NCBI GenBank assembly: GCA_932294295.1
Contig: OW028573.1
Location: forward strand, 54,377,829 to 54,441,828
Direction: 5' to 3'
Source: Alitta virens
Lineage: Eukaryota; Annelida; Polychaeta; Phyllodocida; Nereididae
Length of the DNA: 64,000 nucleotides
Shown here: piece after piece, positions 12,778-24,071 of the stretch
Numbering within the stretch: position 1 is the first letter of the stretch
How the letters are laid out: every line of letters starts with the position of its first letter
Program-made: the position numbers and the translations under genes
Notes under the pieces: generated by a model
What the model saw: the letters and a program-made list of their open reading frames with translations, nothing else
What the model was told of the DNA's origin: nothing
Database searches by the model: none

Positions 12778-12810
12778 GTCATGACTTGTCATGACTTGTC
12801 ATGACTTGTT
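12778..12810 (+). repeat. Tandem TCATGACTTG repeat
   Basis: Three head-to-tail copies of the 10-mer TCATGACTTG at the 5' edge of the Gypsy pol relic. Short tandem expansion only. Confidence 0.85.
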
Positions 12811-13017
12811 TTTCACCCAGAGAAGGTGGGCTGCTATTAAAAGAGAGGCCTATGGTATAATCACAGCTTTAAAGGTACTTAGTCCGTACCTATGGGGAGC
12901 GAAGTTTGAAGCCTACACTGATCACAAGCCATTGGGGTCTCTCTTCACTAAGGAGATGCAAAACACCAAGACCCAGCGTTTGGCAGTACTGCTGGCTGAA
13001 TTCGGGTGCAAGGTACA

Positions 13018-13203
13018 GTGGGTGGGTGATTAGGGCTTTACGTCCTGTATTTCTGCACCTGCTGGCCTAATTAGGACAGGCAGAGACAATGGCATATAAG
13101 ATGAAGGATGAAACAGCCATCCAACTTAGGCTCGACCAGGAATCGAACCCGGGACCCAGCGGTTGGAAGCCCAGAGCACTACCTCTGAGCTAGGCGCCCA
13201 CCC
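13018..13203 (-). mobile_element. tRNA-derived SINE inserted in Gypsy RNase H region
   Basis: Near full-length minus-strand copy: GTGGGTGATTAGGGCTTTAC tail, body, and tRNA-like head. The minus strand reads a B box GGGTTCGATTCC and an A-box-like TAGCTCAGAGGTAG. It separates the RNase H segment from the downstream pol sequence. I could not define a clean target duplication. Confidence 0.85.
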
Positions 13204-14512
13204 TACAAGGCAAAGTACCAGAAGGGGAAACTGAATGTGAGGGCCGACATGCTGTCCTTGATCAAGCCTGAAAGAGTGGACACTTTCGATATGGACGAGT
13301 GGCGAATGGGAGACAAATTGCCCCCTGGACTGCCAGACGACCAATCTTGGACAGTGGACTGATTCTGGAGGAGGTTCAGAGGGAACAAAAACTCATGCAG
13401 CAGTGGGAGACAAGGTCCAGGAGGCCTATGTGTGACCAGGAATGATGGCAGAAGTTAAGGATTGGGTTCGGAAATGTCCCGTCTGTCTGACCCACAGCAA
13501 GCATAAGCAGCACGCGCCGATAGGAGAGATGCCACTAGCCACCAGAATAGGGCAATTGGTGTCCTTGGATCTGGTAGGGCTGCTGTGACGTCACCACAGG
13601 GGAACAACTACATTCTAACAATCATAGACCATGCGTCAGGAGTATCATCCAATCTCCAGGAAGACCAGCGAGTGTGTTTGGAGGAAGCTGCACCAGGAAT
13701 ATTTCCCTCGCTATGGGTATGTGGAGATGCTGCTCTCTGACCTTGGGAAGGAGTTCAATGCAGCTTGTTTGATGCAATACCTGGCTGCGGTGGGAGTCCA
13801 GCACAAGTGGACCACCCCCTTCCATCCTCAGTTAAATGGGCACATTGAGCGCTTCAATAGGACTCTTAAAGAAATTCTGGCTGAGCTGGTAAACAACGAC
13901 ACCTCGTTGTGGCAGGAGCAATTGGTCCCCGCAGACCTCTGCTACAACTGCGCGGTGTCATATGTCACCCAGCATACGCCATATTTTCTGCATTTTGGCA
14001 GGCGCCCCAGGCTGCCGGTGCATTGACCCTTTCAGGGAGGAGAACCAATATTTGGACAGTTACATGTCCTATGGTTACATGGCCATACGTACAGTTACAT
14101 GGCCATACGTACAGCTTAGCAGCTCACCCTGGATTCCAGGAAGCATAAAAGAGAACGATTGGCCAAACATGGGTGAAGTGTGTGTGGGTGATTCAGTGGT
14201 GATCAAGGCTGAGGAGCCCTTGACCCAACCAGCAAATGGGAACCCCAGTGGTTGGTCACGAAAGTACGAGAGAAAGCACTGTGGTTGATGCATCAACACT
14301 CGGGCAAGCAGAAGGTGCTCAACAGGGAAAAGGTGCGAGTGGTGGACCCAGGGGTCATTTTGGATGCGCTACGCCCTCATCCCATGAGAAGGATAAACGC
14401 CAAGGGCAATGCCCGAAGGCCATGGCAATTGCCACCGCCCACGCCAGTCCCAGCAAACGTGCCCCCGGCGCCTCCTTTGGATGAAAACCTGCCAGCCATG
14501 ATGGACGGCGAG

Positions 14513-14515
<3 letters not shown>

Positions 14516-14561
<46 letters not shown>

Positions 14562-14734
14562 AGGGCTTTATGTCCTGTATTTTTGCACCAGTTGGGTTAA
14601 TTAAGACAGGCAGAGACCATGGCAATGAGACGAAAGGAGGAAACAGCCATCCAACTTAGGCTCGACTTGGAATCGAACCCGGGACCAAGCGGTTGGAAGC
14701 CCAGAGCGCTACCTCTGAGCTCGGCCCCCGCCCC
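14516..14734 (-). mobile_element. tRNA-derived SINE with (TG)n tail and 13-bp target duplication
   Basis: The copy is flanked by the 13-bp repeat GGACGGCGAGCCT (14503-14515 and 14735-14747). The tail on the plus strand is a pure TG run of about 42 bases; the head carries the B box GGGTTCGATTCC on the minus strand. Removing it restores continuity of the surrounding Gypsy-derived sequence, so it inserted after the retroelement. Confidence 0.9.
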
Positions 14735-15582
14735 GGACGGCGAGCCTTCCAATGTGGAACAGCGCCCAGCCCCACCAAGGGATGCAGACCACTCATCCAT
14801 AAAGGAGGCAGAGCCCCCCGCCCTGAACATCCACTGTCTGATAGAGATGATTGGACCACCTTGGACGATGAGCCCCTGCTGCCTACAGCCAATTGGAGAT
14901 GCCGTCCACACCCCAGTGATTCTGGTGGCCTAAACCTGGAGAGCGGGCAGAACCTCGTCACTCTGACAAGAGACTGCGTCCATATCCGTCTCACTGCACG
15001 AAGTCTACTCTACAGTATCTACACGAAGGATCCCCGCTCCCAGCGACGACGTAGGTGCAAAAGACAGACGACGAAGCCAGGAAGACCGATCCCCAATGAG
15101 CCAGTACCACCAGGGACTACACGGCCCAATTAGTGACTACTCTGACGACTACTGAAGGGTGCCCAAGGATGTCCACAAGGATTTTGAGCTCATCAAGAGG
15201 ACCCATCCCTCATCAAGTGACAAGCACCCCATGTACCTGCAGGGGGATGACACCACCTCGGAGAGCCGTTGAGTGATGGTATCTCCTCTTAGCTATGGTA
15301 AGTTGGATTTTGCAAGTTGGGGCCTCCCAGCCCCTGCCAGGGACGTTGTTGCCCTTGGCCCTAGTCAAAGAACCGACCCCCCCCCCCCATTCCAATTACC
15401 CGATGGCGTGTTGGTTAGGGGCGGAACAGCTCTGCGGACCTTAGAGGCGTCTTGGGTCGTCTTAGTAATGTTAAAGACCCCCAAGTATCCAGACCAGCTG
15501 GGACAGATGGTGAACCTGATACAGAAGAATAGAAAGAAAATCTGTTTGTATGGATACATACAGAGGTCGTGGGATGCAGGTT

Positions 15583-15779
15583 GTGTGTGTGTGTGTGTGT
15601 GTGTGTGATTAGGGCTTAAGTCCTGTATTTCTGCACCAGTTGCGCTAATTAGGACAGGCAGAGACCATGGCAATGAGACAAAGGATGAAACAGCCATCCA
15701 ACGGCTCGACCGGGAATCGAACCCGGTACCCAGCGATTGGACGCCCAGAGTGCTAGCTCTGAGCTAGGCCCCCGCCCCG
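15583..15779 (-). mobile_element. tRNA-derived SINE (duplicated copy 1)
   Basis: Minus-strand SINE with (GT)n tail and tRNA-like head. It shares private differences with the copy at 16841-17038 (GGGCTTAAG instead of GGGCTTTACG; missing TTAG before GCTCGACC), showing both arose by segmental duplication and not by independent insertion. Confidence 0.85.
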
Positions 15780-16840
15780 GACGGCGAGCCTTCCAAAGTG
15801 GAACAGCGCCCAGCCCCACCAAGGGATGCAGACCACTCATCCATAAAGGAGGCAGAGCCCCCAGCCCTGAACATCCACTGCCTGATAGAGATGATTGGAC
15901 CACCTTGGACGATGAGCCCCTGCTGCCTACAGCCAATTGGAGATGCCGTCCACACCCCAGTGCGCTACCTCTGAGCTCGGCCCCCGCCCCAGACGGCGAG
16001 CCTTCCCAAGTGGAACAGCGCCCAGCCCCACCAAGGGATGCAGACCACTCATCCATGGAGGAGGCAGAGCCCCCAGCCCTGAACATCCACTGCCTGATAG
16101 AGATGATTGGACCACCTTGGACGATGAGCCCCTGCTGCCTACAGCCAATTGGAGATGCCGTCCACACCCCAGTGATTCTGGTGGCCTAAACCTGGATAGC
16201 GGGCAGAACCTCGTCACTCTGACAAGAGACTGCGTCCATATCCGTCTCACTGCACGAAGTCTACTCTACAGTATCTACACGAAGGATCCCCGCTCCCAGC
16301 GACGACGTAGGTGCAAAAGACAGACGACGAAGCCAGGAAGACCGATCCCCAATGAGCCAGTACCACCAGGGACTACACGGCCCAATTAGTGACTACTCTG
16401 ACAACTACTGAAGGGTGCCCAAGGATGTCCACAAGGATTTTGAGCTCATCAAGAGGACCCATCCCTCATCAAGTGACAAGCACCCCATGTACCTGCAGGG
16501 GGATGACACCACCTCGGAGAGCCGTTGAGTGATGGTATCTCCTCTTAGCTATGGTAAGTTGGATTTTGCAAGTTGGGGCCTCCCAGCCCCTGCCAGGGAC
16601 GTTGTTGCCCTTGGCCCTAGTCAAAGAACCGACCCCCCCCCCCCCCCATTCCAATTACCCGATGGCGTGTTGGTTAGGGGCGGAACAGCTCTGCGGACCT
16701 TAGAGGCGTCTTGGGTCGTCTTAGTAATGTTAAAGACCCCCAAGTATCCAGACCAGCTGGGACAGATGGTGAACCTGATACAGAAGAATAGAAAGAAAAT
16801 CTGTTTGTATGGATACATACAGAGGTCGTGGGATGCAGGT

Positions 16841-17038
16841 TGTGTGTGTGTGTGTGTGTGTGTGTGTGATTAGGGCTTAAGTCCTGTATTTCTGCACCAG
16901 TTGCACTAATTAGGACAGGCAGAGACCATGGCAATGAGACAAAGGATGAAACAGCCATCCAACGGCTCGACCGGGAATCGAACCCGGTACCCAGCGATTG
17001 GACGCCCAGAGTGCTAGCTCTGAGCTAGGCCCCCGCCC
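16841..17038 (-). mobile_element. tRNA-derived SINE (duplicated copy 2)
   Basis: Twin of the copy at 15583-15779, with the same diagnostic changes and a slightly longer GT run. Its head side abuts the env-like segment directly. Confidence 0.85.
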
Positions 17039-17040
17039 TC

Positions 17041-17803
17041 GACTTAGTAGGTTACATCGACTCGATGGGAGCTACTCGGACGCCACAAGTGGGGGGTGTT
17101 CAATTTCATCGGGCTACTGACAGACAAGTGCAGCAATACACCAGGGTGACCATGCTGCTTCAAGAATGCATGAAGGACATGGTGCACTTGTCTGGGCAGA
17201 TGATGACCGTCATTAACCAAAATAGGACTGTACATCAAAAATGTATCGGCTGCTGTCAGCCAGCTGGAGAAACACATAAGACAACTGGACGTCTACATCA
17301 GCTGCATAGTCAAGCAGATTGAAGACCGCCTCGCTAGCATTGAAATTTGTATGGATGTACAACGAGCCATAGAGGATTGTGAGTACCTATACGAGGTTTA
17401 TACTCAGCAACTGAGGCCGTTTCAGCAGCAAAGAGGGAGTTTAACTAAAGATGTAGTCATGCCGCATATTTTAAGTGACATAGTAGAAATGATAGCTCAG
17501 TCCGGTTATGTCATATCTGATCTAACATGGTACTACAGATATGTCAACATAGAGGCTGTATCCATAACAGATAATGATTTGGTGTTCGGGTTTAATCTGC
17601 CCACTATGAACCAAGCAAACTATCTATTGTATAACATTCAGAGTTATCCAGTACCAATTAAACATTCAAACATGACTGTGCACATTAAGATAGGCAGCAG
17701 TTATGGTGTGGATACAAGTATCCAGTCAGATACCACATTCTTGACTTTGCCATTACTTTTTTTTCTGAGATGTTATTCATACATCCTTATTATGCTGAAC
17801 TAA
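17041..17803 (+). pseudogene. Env/fusion-like protein relic of a Gypsy element
   Basis: Seen: two plus frames. From about 17240 a frame continues into 17351-17803 and carries a helical stretch (VSQLEKHIRQLDVYISCI), then a Cys pair flanking an acidic helix, then LVFGFNLPTMN and PVPIKHSNMTV. This layout resembles the F-type envelope (fusion) proteins of errantivirus-like Gypsy elements. It lies 3' of pol on the same strand, as env does in such elements. Frameshift near 17230 and loss of a C-terminal anchor show decay. Assignment rests on order and pattern, not on a full domain match. Confidence 0.45.
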
Positions 17804-17873
17804 GAACTTAGATGAGTTTGCCTGAGGACCTGGACCTGTGGCAATCTTACAAATAGAATCAACACAATACCGG

Positions 17874-17936
17874 CTGAATGAGACGAAGGAGGAAACAGCC
17901 ATCCAACTTAGGCTCGACTGGGAATCGAACCCGGGA
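17874..17936 (-). mobile_element. tRNA-derived SINE fragment
   Basis: Only the central body and B-box side remain (plus strand GAAACAGCCATCCAACTTAGG through GGAATCGAACCCGGG). Confidence 0.75.
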
Positions 17937-17939
17937 TAT

Positions 17940-18779
17940 TCCAAACTCTTTCTCAACTCTTTGCACAACTAGGTGTTATCAAATCATACACCAGGTGGCA
18001 CAATTATGCTGACAAAATGCACCTTTTTGCAGATTATAGTGAACTCAAAATGTAGCATTGAAGGCAAAACACTTTGTACCCTTTAATCGCAAAGGAGCAT
18101 GATACTTTAATTCCAAACAGATTGTCCAGAGGAATAAATGACACCTGGTAATGTTTTTTTTTTTAGCTTTCAATGCATGCACCGTCAAATACAAATTTTC
18201 TTATGACTGAATACAACATGTAATCATTCTCATGTAATTAATAAATTGCGGTGGGGTGTAGACTTTCAAAATTATTTCTTGAAGTGACCCCCCCTTCCCT
18301 GCTCATCATATTTTCTCATGATTCACATGTCTTCGTATGTACGATTCAGTTGAACAGAAGTTGCGAATGACATGAGTCGACATAAATCAATGAGGATGCA
18401 CAAAAAACTCTATCTTCCCGGCATCTGTTCGCGGACATCAAAATTGGTGAGCTATGTTTTGCTTACTACTTGCGCAGATATAGTGTACCTACTTGGTTTT
18501 TTAAAGAAGTTAATCAAAGCAATTATTCATTAAGTTGACTTATGGTACTGAACAAAAATTGTAAGAGGTGCAATAGGAGCTGTAATATGTAACTTTGTAC
18601 ATTGTACAGTGTACATTTTATTAGAATTGTTCAGCGGTTTTTTTCTAAAGATAGAATACACAATACCATTAGTTCGCCATGTAGTTGGTTGCGTGTGTAT
18701 AGTGTTTAAAATTCAGAACTTATAATATTTGGCATATATATAATTGTGCATAAGTGATGATTATCCATTTTTAATTCAG
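17940..18779. other. Intronic/intergenic sequence upstream of second sulfotransferase exon
   Basis: No coding sequence recognised. It ends in a splice acceptor (CATTTTTAATTCAG, ending 18779), so the last part is intronic. Confidence 0.5.
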
Positions 18780-20117
18780 GCAACTTGTGCAGCTTTGGTA
18801 ATACCATTCTTTATAGTCATTCATTCCATGATCCTGATCACCAGCATCAGTAAAAATCAGAGCATCAAGGCTTACTACAGTGGTGTCTACCATGACAGCA
18901 AACAGGTCCACCACAATTGTCAACCACAACCCCATGTGATGTATTTGAAGACCCACAAGACTGGCAGCTCCACATTGTCTTCCATGGTGTACAGGTATGC
19001 CCTTCGTCACAACCGGACAATAGTACCTGTAATCCGTGACCCATATCCTAACACTTTAAGAGACATCGATCTGGACATCAACTTCGATGGAAAACGTCCT
19101 TCAGGATCATTTGACATGTTACCAGAGCATCTAAGGTTCGATCAAAAGGCAGTCAGCCGTGTACTGCACCCTGACACTTCATATATTATATCGCTCCGAC
19201 ATCCTATGGACCAGCTTCCATCTTACTTCAAAGAAAACAATCTGATGAAGGCTTATGGATCAAACAGATTAAACATTTTCTTGAATAACCCTTGGAATTG
19301 CACGGACGTTGGGCACTTGCCCAGTGTAAATGCCCACCAGTGTGGTTTAGAAAATGAAGACAAGTATAGCATCAATGCTATAAGCAAACTGGTGGCTGAC
19401 ATGGACAATACATTTGATATCATCATCATCACAGAATACTTTGACGAGTCTTTAATTGTGTTAAGAAGGAAACTGTGTTGGAATGTAGCAGACATAATAT
19501 ACATGGTATTACGAAAAGGTTATTATTCCCTGGATGATTTAAAATCATCCGTATTCAACAAAGCATCTATGAGGGCTTTTCAGAATTACAGTATCGCTGA
19601 CTTCATGCTGTATAACCACTTCTTGCAGAGATTTATAAAAGAGATTTTTGCACAGCCTCCAGACTTTTGGGATGAACTTGTACACTTTAAGAGAACACTT
19701 CGGTTCACCACAGCTTTCTGCCAAGGAATACAGGAAAATTTATCCAAAAACGTTAGTGTCATTTACCAACTTGCTGGTGATTTATACACAGGACAGGGTC
19801 GTTCTTCTGTGGAAATAGATAAATCAATTTGGAGCCCTAAGTTGACCATTAATGCTGTGGATTGTGCAGTCATGATGCTTCGAACTCGGGTTCTAAGAAA
19901 TATTGTTCGAGTATTGAATTCACCAATATTTTGTAATCAAAAGACTAAAAGAGTGAAAGCGGGACTAGCTCATGAAGCTAGAGTACTTTCTGCAACTTCT
20001 GTAGAGATACACCCAGCCTACTGCACACACTATAGTCCATTTTACAAGCTACCACTGAAGGTTTTGGCTGATTACAGGGCTTACATGTGGTTCATGCCTG
20101 GTGTGATGAAGGAATGA
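18780..20117 (+). CDS. Galactose/galactosylceramide 3-O-sulfotransferase-like protein, main 3' exon (paralogue)
   Basis: Seen: a 445-codon open exon after a phase-0 acceptor, exactly the same exon length as the paralogue at 5277-6614. A hydrophobic anchor lies at residues about 5-23. The PAPS-binding loop LKTHKTGSST is at about 56-65, and the 3'-phosphate motif SLRHP...SYF follows. Shared blocks include YRYALRHNRTIVP, YSIADFMLY and FCQGIQE. The loop's His (KTHKTGSS) is closer to vertebrate GAL3ST wording than the Tyr of the first copy. Known family role: sulfation of galactose in the Golgi lumen. Inferred: tandem duplicates now separated by about 12 kb of transposon-rich DNA. The start codon exon was not found. 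Confidence 0.85.
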   Translation, partial: ATCAALVIPFFIVIHSMILITSISKNQSIKAYYSGVYHDSKQVHHNCQPQPHVMYLKTHKTGSSTLSSMVYRYALRHNRTIVPVIRDPYPNTLRDIDLDINFDGKRPSGSFDMLPEHLRFDQKAVSRVLHPDTSYIISLRHPMDQLPSYFKENNLMKAYGSNRLNIFLNNPWNCTDVGHLPSVNAHQCGLENEDKYSINAISKLVADMDNTFDIIIITEYFDESLIVLRRKLCWNVADIIYMVLRKGYYSLDDLKSSVFNKASMRAFQNYSIADFMLYNHFLQRFIKEIFAQPPDFWDELVHFKRTLRFTTAFCQGIQENLSKNVSVIYQLAGDLYTGQGRSSVEIDKSIWSPKLTINAVDCAVMMLRTRVLRNIVRVLNSPIFCNQKTKRVKAGLAHEARVLSATSVEIHPAYCTHYSPFYKLPLKVLADYRAYMWFMPGVMKE

Positions 20118-20201
20118 GAATTTAATAGTCTTCAAAGTCATTTTGTCAACATTTTGCCAACATTGTCACGATTGAAGTGACTTTATCAGTGGATAAATTC
20201 A

Positions 20202-20207
20202 AATAAA
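20202..20207 (+). promoter_or_regulatory. Polyadenylation signal AATAAA
   Basis: AATAAA lies 85 bp after the stop of the second sulfotransferase exon. Confidence 0.55.
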
Positions 20208-20739
20208 TTGTTTTCCCCTTATATCATTTTTGTACTATACAGCATTTCCAATGTATTAATATTAACATTAACCAGTGGTAAAATCCACTTTGGTTAGTTG
20301 TTGCTTATTAGATGTTTTTTGTAAACAGCAAACAGTGACCAAGACTTTAGCTCTTCTGCCATAGCCGTCTTGGTCAATGCCATGTAAGATGGCCAGCTAT
20401 TGATTAGGACACTAAAGTTGGATCCACAATAAAATTATTTTTCTGTCATATTTGATGATAATTTCTGTTGGTATTTTGGAATCATCAGATATTGTTCAAG
20501 AATTAGGTATTGCAATTGTTCACACCCTAGTGAACAAGGTCACACTGCACTCAGGACAGAACATACTGCCAAAATACAGTTGGATGGGCTGCTGAAGTGA
20601 AAAATAAATTCTCAGAAATAGGTTTACAAAATGTGTCTCATAGTAATGAAATGGTCACAGTAAACAATTCAAGAAAAAACAGTGTCAGAGAAGGAATCAA
20701 GATCTGCCAAAGTTTCCAAAACTTAGGACATACATGTTA

Positions 20740-21147
20740 TTCAAGCATATTTACTCAGTTGAGCCTTATGTGATAAAAGTAATTAGTAGGAAAAGAATAT
20801 CACTATTAGCCAAATTAAGAATGGGAATACTTCATTTGGAAATTGAAACAGGAAGTTGGCAATCTGTGCCAGTTGATGAAAGAATTTGTAGTCTTTGCAA
20901 CGAACACTAAGTCGAAGATGAGTTCCATTTCATGTTTGAGTGTGGCTACTATGAAAATTTCTGTATAAAGACTATGTCAAAATTATCAGTGATGAATGGT
21001 AGATACTCTTCTCTGAACCGTTTGTTCACCAAACCAGTCAATATTTGGAAAAAATATATGAGGCTCGACAAAACTATATTGACAGATGTTAAACTTACTA
21101 CCAGTATTCACGAAGGTGATCATCATAAATATTTTGGGTCAATATAA
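20740..21147 (+). pseudogene. LINE ORF2 C-terminal fragment
   Basis: The plus frame reads LLAKLRMGILHLEIETGSW, then ERICSLC (C-x2-C), an acidic VEDEFHF motif and FEC, followed by a Trp-containing helix end. This is the post-RT Cys/His module of LINE ORF2. One in-frame stop precedes VEDE (about 20908). The 5' part of the element is missing. Confidence 0.7.
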
Positions 21148-21520
21148 ATCAATTATATTATCTCCACATGTGATGTAAGGTTAAAAATTCTATAAGCTTC
21201 ATTCATATATATTATCATAATTACATCCAGATTTCCATATCTTTACTTATTTATTTTCATCTTTTGCTCCTTTGTTGCTATTTTTCTACCTTTCATGTAA
21301 ATAGCACCTAAAACAAATCCATCGGAAAAAGGTCACAAATGAGCCCGTGTGGTCTGGGAGGTTTTTCTAGATGCTTTATTTATTAAAAATGTTTTACCTA
21401 ATGTGACTTTAAAAAAACCAAATCTATACAGCCATTAATGACTATGACTAATCAAATCTATGACAAAGGACTGTCTTGTTAGTGAGCAGCTTGTTGGCAA
21501 AGAGAACATGGCATGTAGTG

Positions 21521-21707
21521 GGGTGGGTGGGTGATTAGGGCTTTACGTCCTGTATTTCTGCACCTGATGGGCTAATTAGGACAGGCAGGGACCATGGCAA
21601 TGAGATAAAGGATGAAACGAGCCATCCAACTTAGGCTTGACTGGGAATCGAACCCAGGACCCAGCGGTTGGAAGCCCAGAGCGCCACCTCTGAGCTAGGT
21701 CCCCACC
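21521..21707 (-). mobile_element. tRNA-derived SINE, full length, 12-bp target duplication
   Basis: Complete 187-bp copy with GGGTGGGTGG tail side and tRNA-like head, flanked by TGGCATGTAGTG at 21509-21520 and 21708-21719. Good reference copy for the family. Confidence 0.92.
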
Positions 21708-21719
21708 TGGCATGTAGTG

Positions 21720-23335
21720 AAAAGTTGAAAATAAGCTAAACAGCTAGAGGAAAAAACTACAAATAATCAACTCAAGGGTACATATCATACATATCAGAAA
21801 CCAGAAAATCTTTAAAAAAAAAAGTGTAGCAATGTAGCATTAACTAGAGCCTATCGGCGCTGAATCCAGAAGGTGGTGTTACTGTCGTGAATAAGCACTT
21901 ATAAAGCAGGGGAGCAACTAAGACTAAGGAGTTTAGTGGAAATAGTGGAAGCAGGGTTGAAGGGACATTGTAGTGAAGGAATATTCTTGTGTAACTGTGT
22001 AGGGCATGTCGTGAAGGCAAAATCACACACATAAGTTGGAATTTGCCTCGAGTGAATTGCTCATGTGAGATAAGCTACTAGTGCAACAAGCCACACTCAT
22101 GGTCAAAACAGACAGCCAAATGTAGCATGTCAGTGTGCCACGAAGACTGGCTGCTCTGGTTCTATTGTGTATAGTTGAATGTATCAGAAGTGAGTGCAAA
22201 ATACATTTCTATATAAATTTCATATAATGAATTGCTCATTTAATAATAAGGGAAATGTGAATGCATACATTCATTTAATTGAAGTAAAAAATACCTGACA
22301 TTATTTACTGAGCAACTTTAATAGCAATGCAATAGATATACAAATACATACTAATGAACAGTTTGTTTGTTAATCAAAGAAATTTTTTTTGCAAAGATTA
22401 AAATTCATTACATTTCACAACATCACAAACAATTATTATACAGAAGTGAGCGCAAAATACTTAATAATAAGGGAAATGTGAATGTAAAAAATACCTGACA
22501 TTGTTTACTGTTCACACTGAGCTTCAAATACTAGTTCATGGTGTAACAGGTTTAAATTTGCAATTAGCACTCGGATTACGCTAGGACTGTCTTTCCATTA
22601 TTAGAAAACTCAAACTTCAGAATTCTGAAACAAACAAATAACTGCATTTAAGCACATTGGCATTGGCCGGACTGGGCTCAAATAACATAAAAATCCTGTG
22701 ACCTACGAACTAAGCATCTCAAAATATCATATTAATTTCCTGTGAATAGACTTGCATAATTCTGTTCATACAACTCGTTCAATGCTCGGGCATGGTTTCA
22801 TGAAAAATGCAGAGATATGGCTATTCTATAATTCTCACTCATTCAGCTCTTAACTTTTATTTTCTAATTTCTATTTGCGTTAATCTTCATCAAAATTCTT
22901 TATATTAAACTAAATTAGATTCATTGAAATAGCTGCTGCTGAATAATTGTTGTCCAATGTGGATATCCTGTAGCTTCTGCTGTATCACCATCAGAAAAAC
23001 AAAATTGCTAATCTATTTTATTGACAAGTTTGCTGATATGTAAATAATGAGGTCAATCTGTGCTTTGAAAAATTAGTAGACCCAATTGCTGACTGTGATG
23101 TTAGAACTTGTGCTCAAGTGCAAGAGTAAACTTCCCTTGTTTTTATGTATACACAGTAATATTATATATTTACCATTACACTTGTTTTTTAAATTTTTGA
23201 ATTACCTTGTCAAACGTGTTTTCTCCCAGGTAAATGAGTATTCATCTCTGTTACAGCAGTTTTAGAGTGAGCATGGACAGTCGCATCCTCAGAACGAGTT
23301 TTCAGATTGATTGCAACATTTGATAAGAATGAAAT
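21720..23335. other. AT-rich stretch with a local duplication
   Basis: No gene supported. A diverged duplicate pair (about 22186-22317 and 22441-22510) shares AGAAGTGAG.GCAAAATAC and GGGAAATGTGAATG...AAAAATACCTGACATT, with internal deletion in the second copy. Confidence 0.5.
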
Positions 23336-23344
23336 AATCACCCT

Positions 23345-23531
23345 GGGTGGGTGGGTGATTAGGGCTTTACGTCCTGTATTTCTGCACCAGTTGGGATAAT
23401 TAGGACAGGCAGAGACCAAGGCAATGAGACAAAGGATGAAACAGCCATCCCACTTCGGCTCGACCGGGAATCGAACCCGAGACCCAGCGGTTGGAAGCCC
23501 AGAGCGCAACCTCTGAGCTAGGTCTCCGCCC
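23345..23531 (-). mobile_element. tRNA-derived SINE, full length, 9-bp target duplication
   Basis: Full-length minus copy, flanked by AATCACCCT at 23336-23344 and 23540-23548, with a short A run beside the right duplication. Confidence 0.88.
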
Positions 23532-23699
23532 TAAAAAAAAATCACCCTAACATCTGAGCAATAAACTAGTTTTCACCTCTTTTGACCAAAGTTTACCCCT
23601 TTTCTGTACGGTTGTAATGCTATTTTTGTATCTTCTTCAATGATTGTATAGCACAGACAAGAATTTATGACAAGAACATTAGGAATGGGCTAGAAAAGT

Positions 23700-23935
23700 T
23701 GGTCCCAGGTGGACGCAAGTCGTAAAAACGACAATTTGAGACATAAATGGGACGTAATTTTCAAGACGTCAAAATGACCAGGAAATATGACGCCTTATCG
23801 ACGTCTTATTCTGGTGCTCAAGCAGACGTAATTATTTTACCTAATTTATACGTCTTTATTACGTCAATTAATTACGTCTAGAATATGTAATTTATTTTAC
23901 GTCTTATCAACGTAATATGGTGATCTCATACAACA
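23700..23935. repeat. Cluster of ACGT-core motifs
   Basis: About eleven GACGTC/TACGTC/GACGTA-type words fall within some 235 bp in both orientations, separated by AT-rich spacers. It may be the end of a degenerate tandem repeat or a MITE. CREB/ATF-type sites share this core, but no regulatory role can be inferred from sequence alone. Confidence 0.5.
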
Positions 23936-24071
23936 AAGTCTCATACAATTTGCAAGTTACCATTTTTAGCAATTAATATATAATGATCTCCTTGTCAGAA
24001 TATATATCAATGTATAGCAAATTTCTGGGGATTGGGTGACACTCCGCATAACCTGACGCATGGTCTATGAC

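Larger units (their letters stand above)
12791..14932 (+). pseudogene. Ty3/Gypsy pol relic (RNase H, integrase), broken by SINEs and frameshifts
   Basis: Pieces occur in collinear order. At 12791-13020 an RNase H segment has WAAIKREAYGI and YTDHKPLGSLF. At 13470-13500 a Cys pair with HSK resembles the end of an HHCC zinc finger. At 13631-14026 lies the integrase core, with LSDLGKEF (second Asp) and, about 35 residues on, HPQLNGHIERFNRTL (Glu). At 14180-14500 the integrase C-terminal module has VGDSVVIKAEEPL and WLVTKVR. The frame is cut by a SINE (13018-13203), several stops/frameshifts, and another SINE (14516-14734) whose target duplication proves the coding sequence was continuous before insertion. 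No LTRs or RT active site are preserved. An env-like part follows at 17.1 kb. Confidence 0.75.
14706..17038 (+). repeat. Nested duplication of Gypsy 3' region plus SINE
   Basis: The block GACGGCGAGCCTTCC... occurs three times, starting at 14736, 15780 and 15992. Copy 1 to copy 3 is a 1.256-kb direct duplication that also carries the C tract (15379, 16633) and a SINE with (GT)n tail (15583-15779 and 16841-17038). Copy 2 is a 200-bp partial unit inserted between SINE and copy 3. Copies are nearly identical, differing mainly in C- and GT-run length and a few substitutions, so the duplication is recent relative to the decayed pol around it. Long frames in this block repeat one another and are not independent genes. 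Confidence 0.85.

Noticed and set aside
14693..16389. Long Pro/Arg-rich frames on both strands around 14.6-16.4 kb
   Set aside because: They repeat one another because of the duplication, run through SINE and microsatellite sequence, and have no domain.
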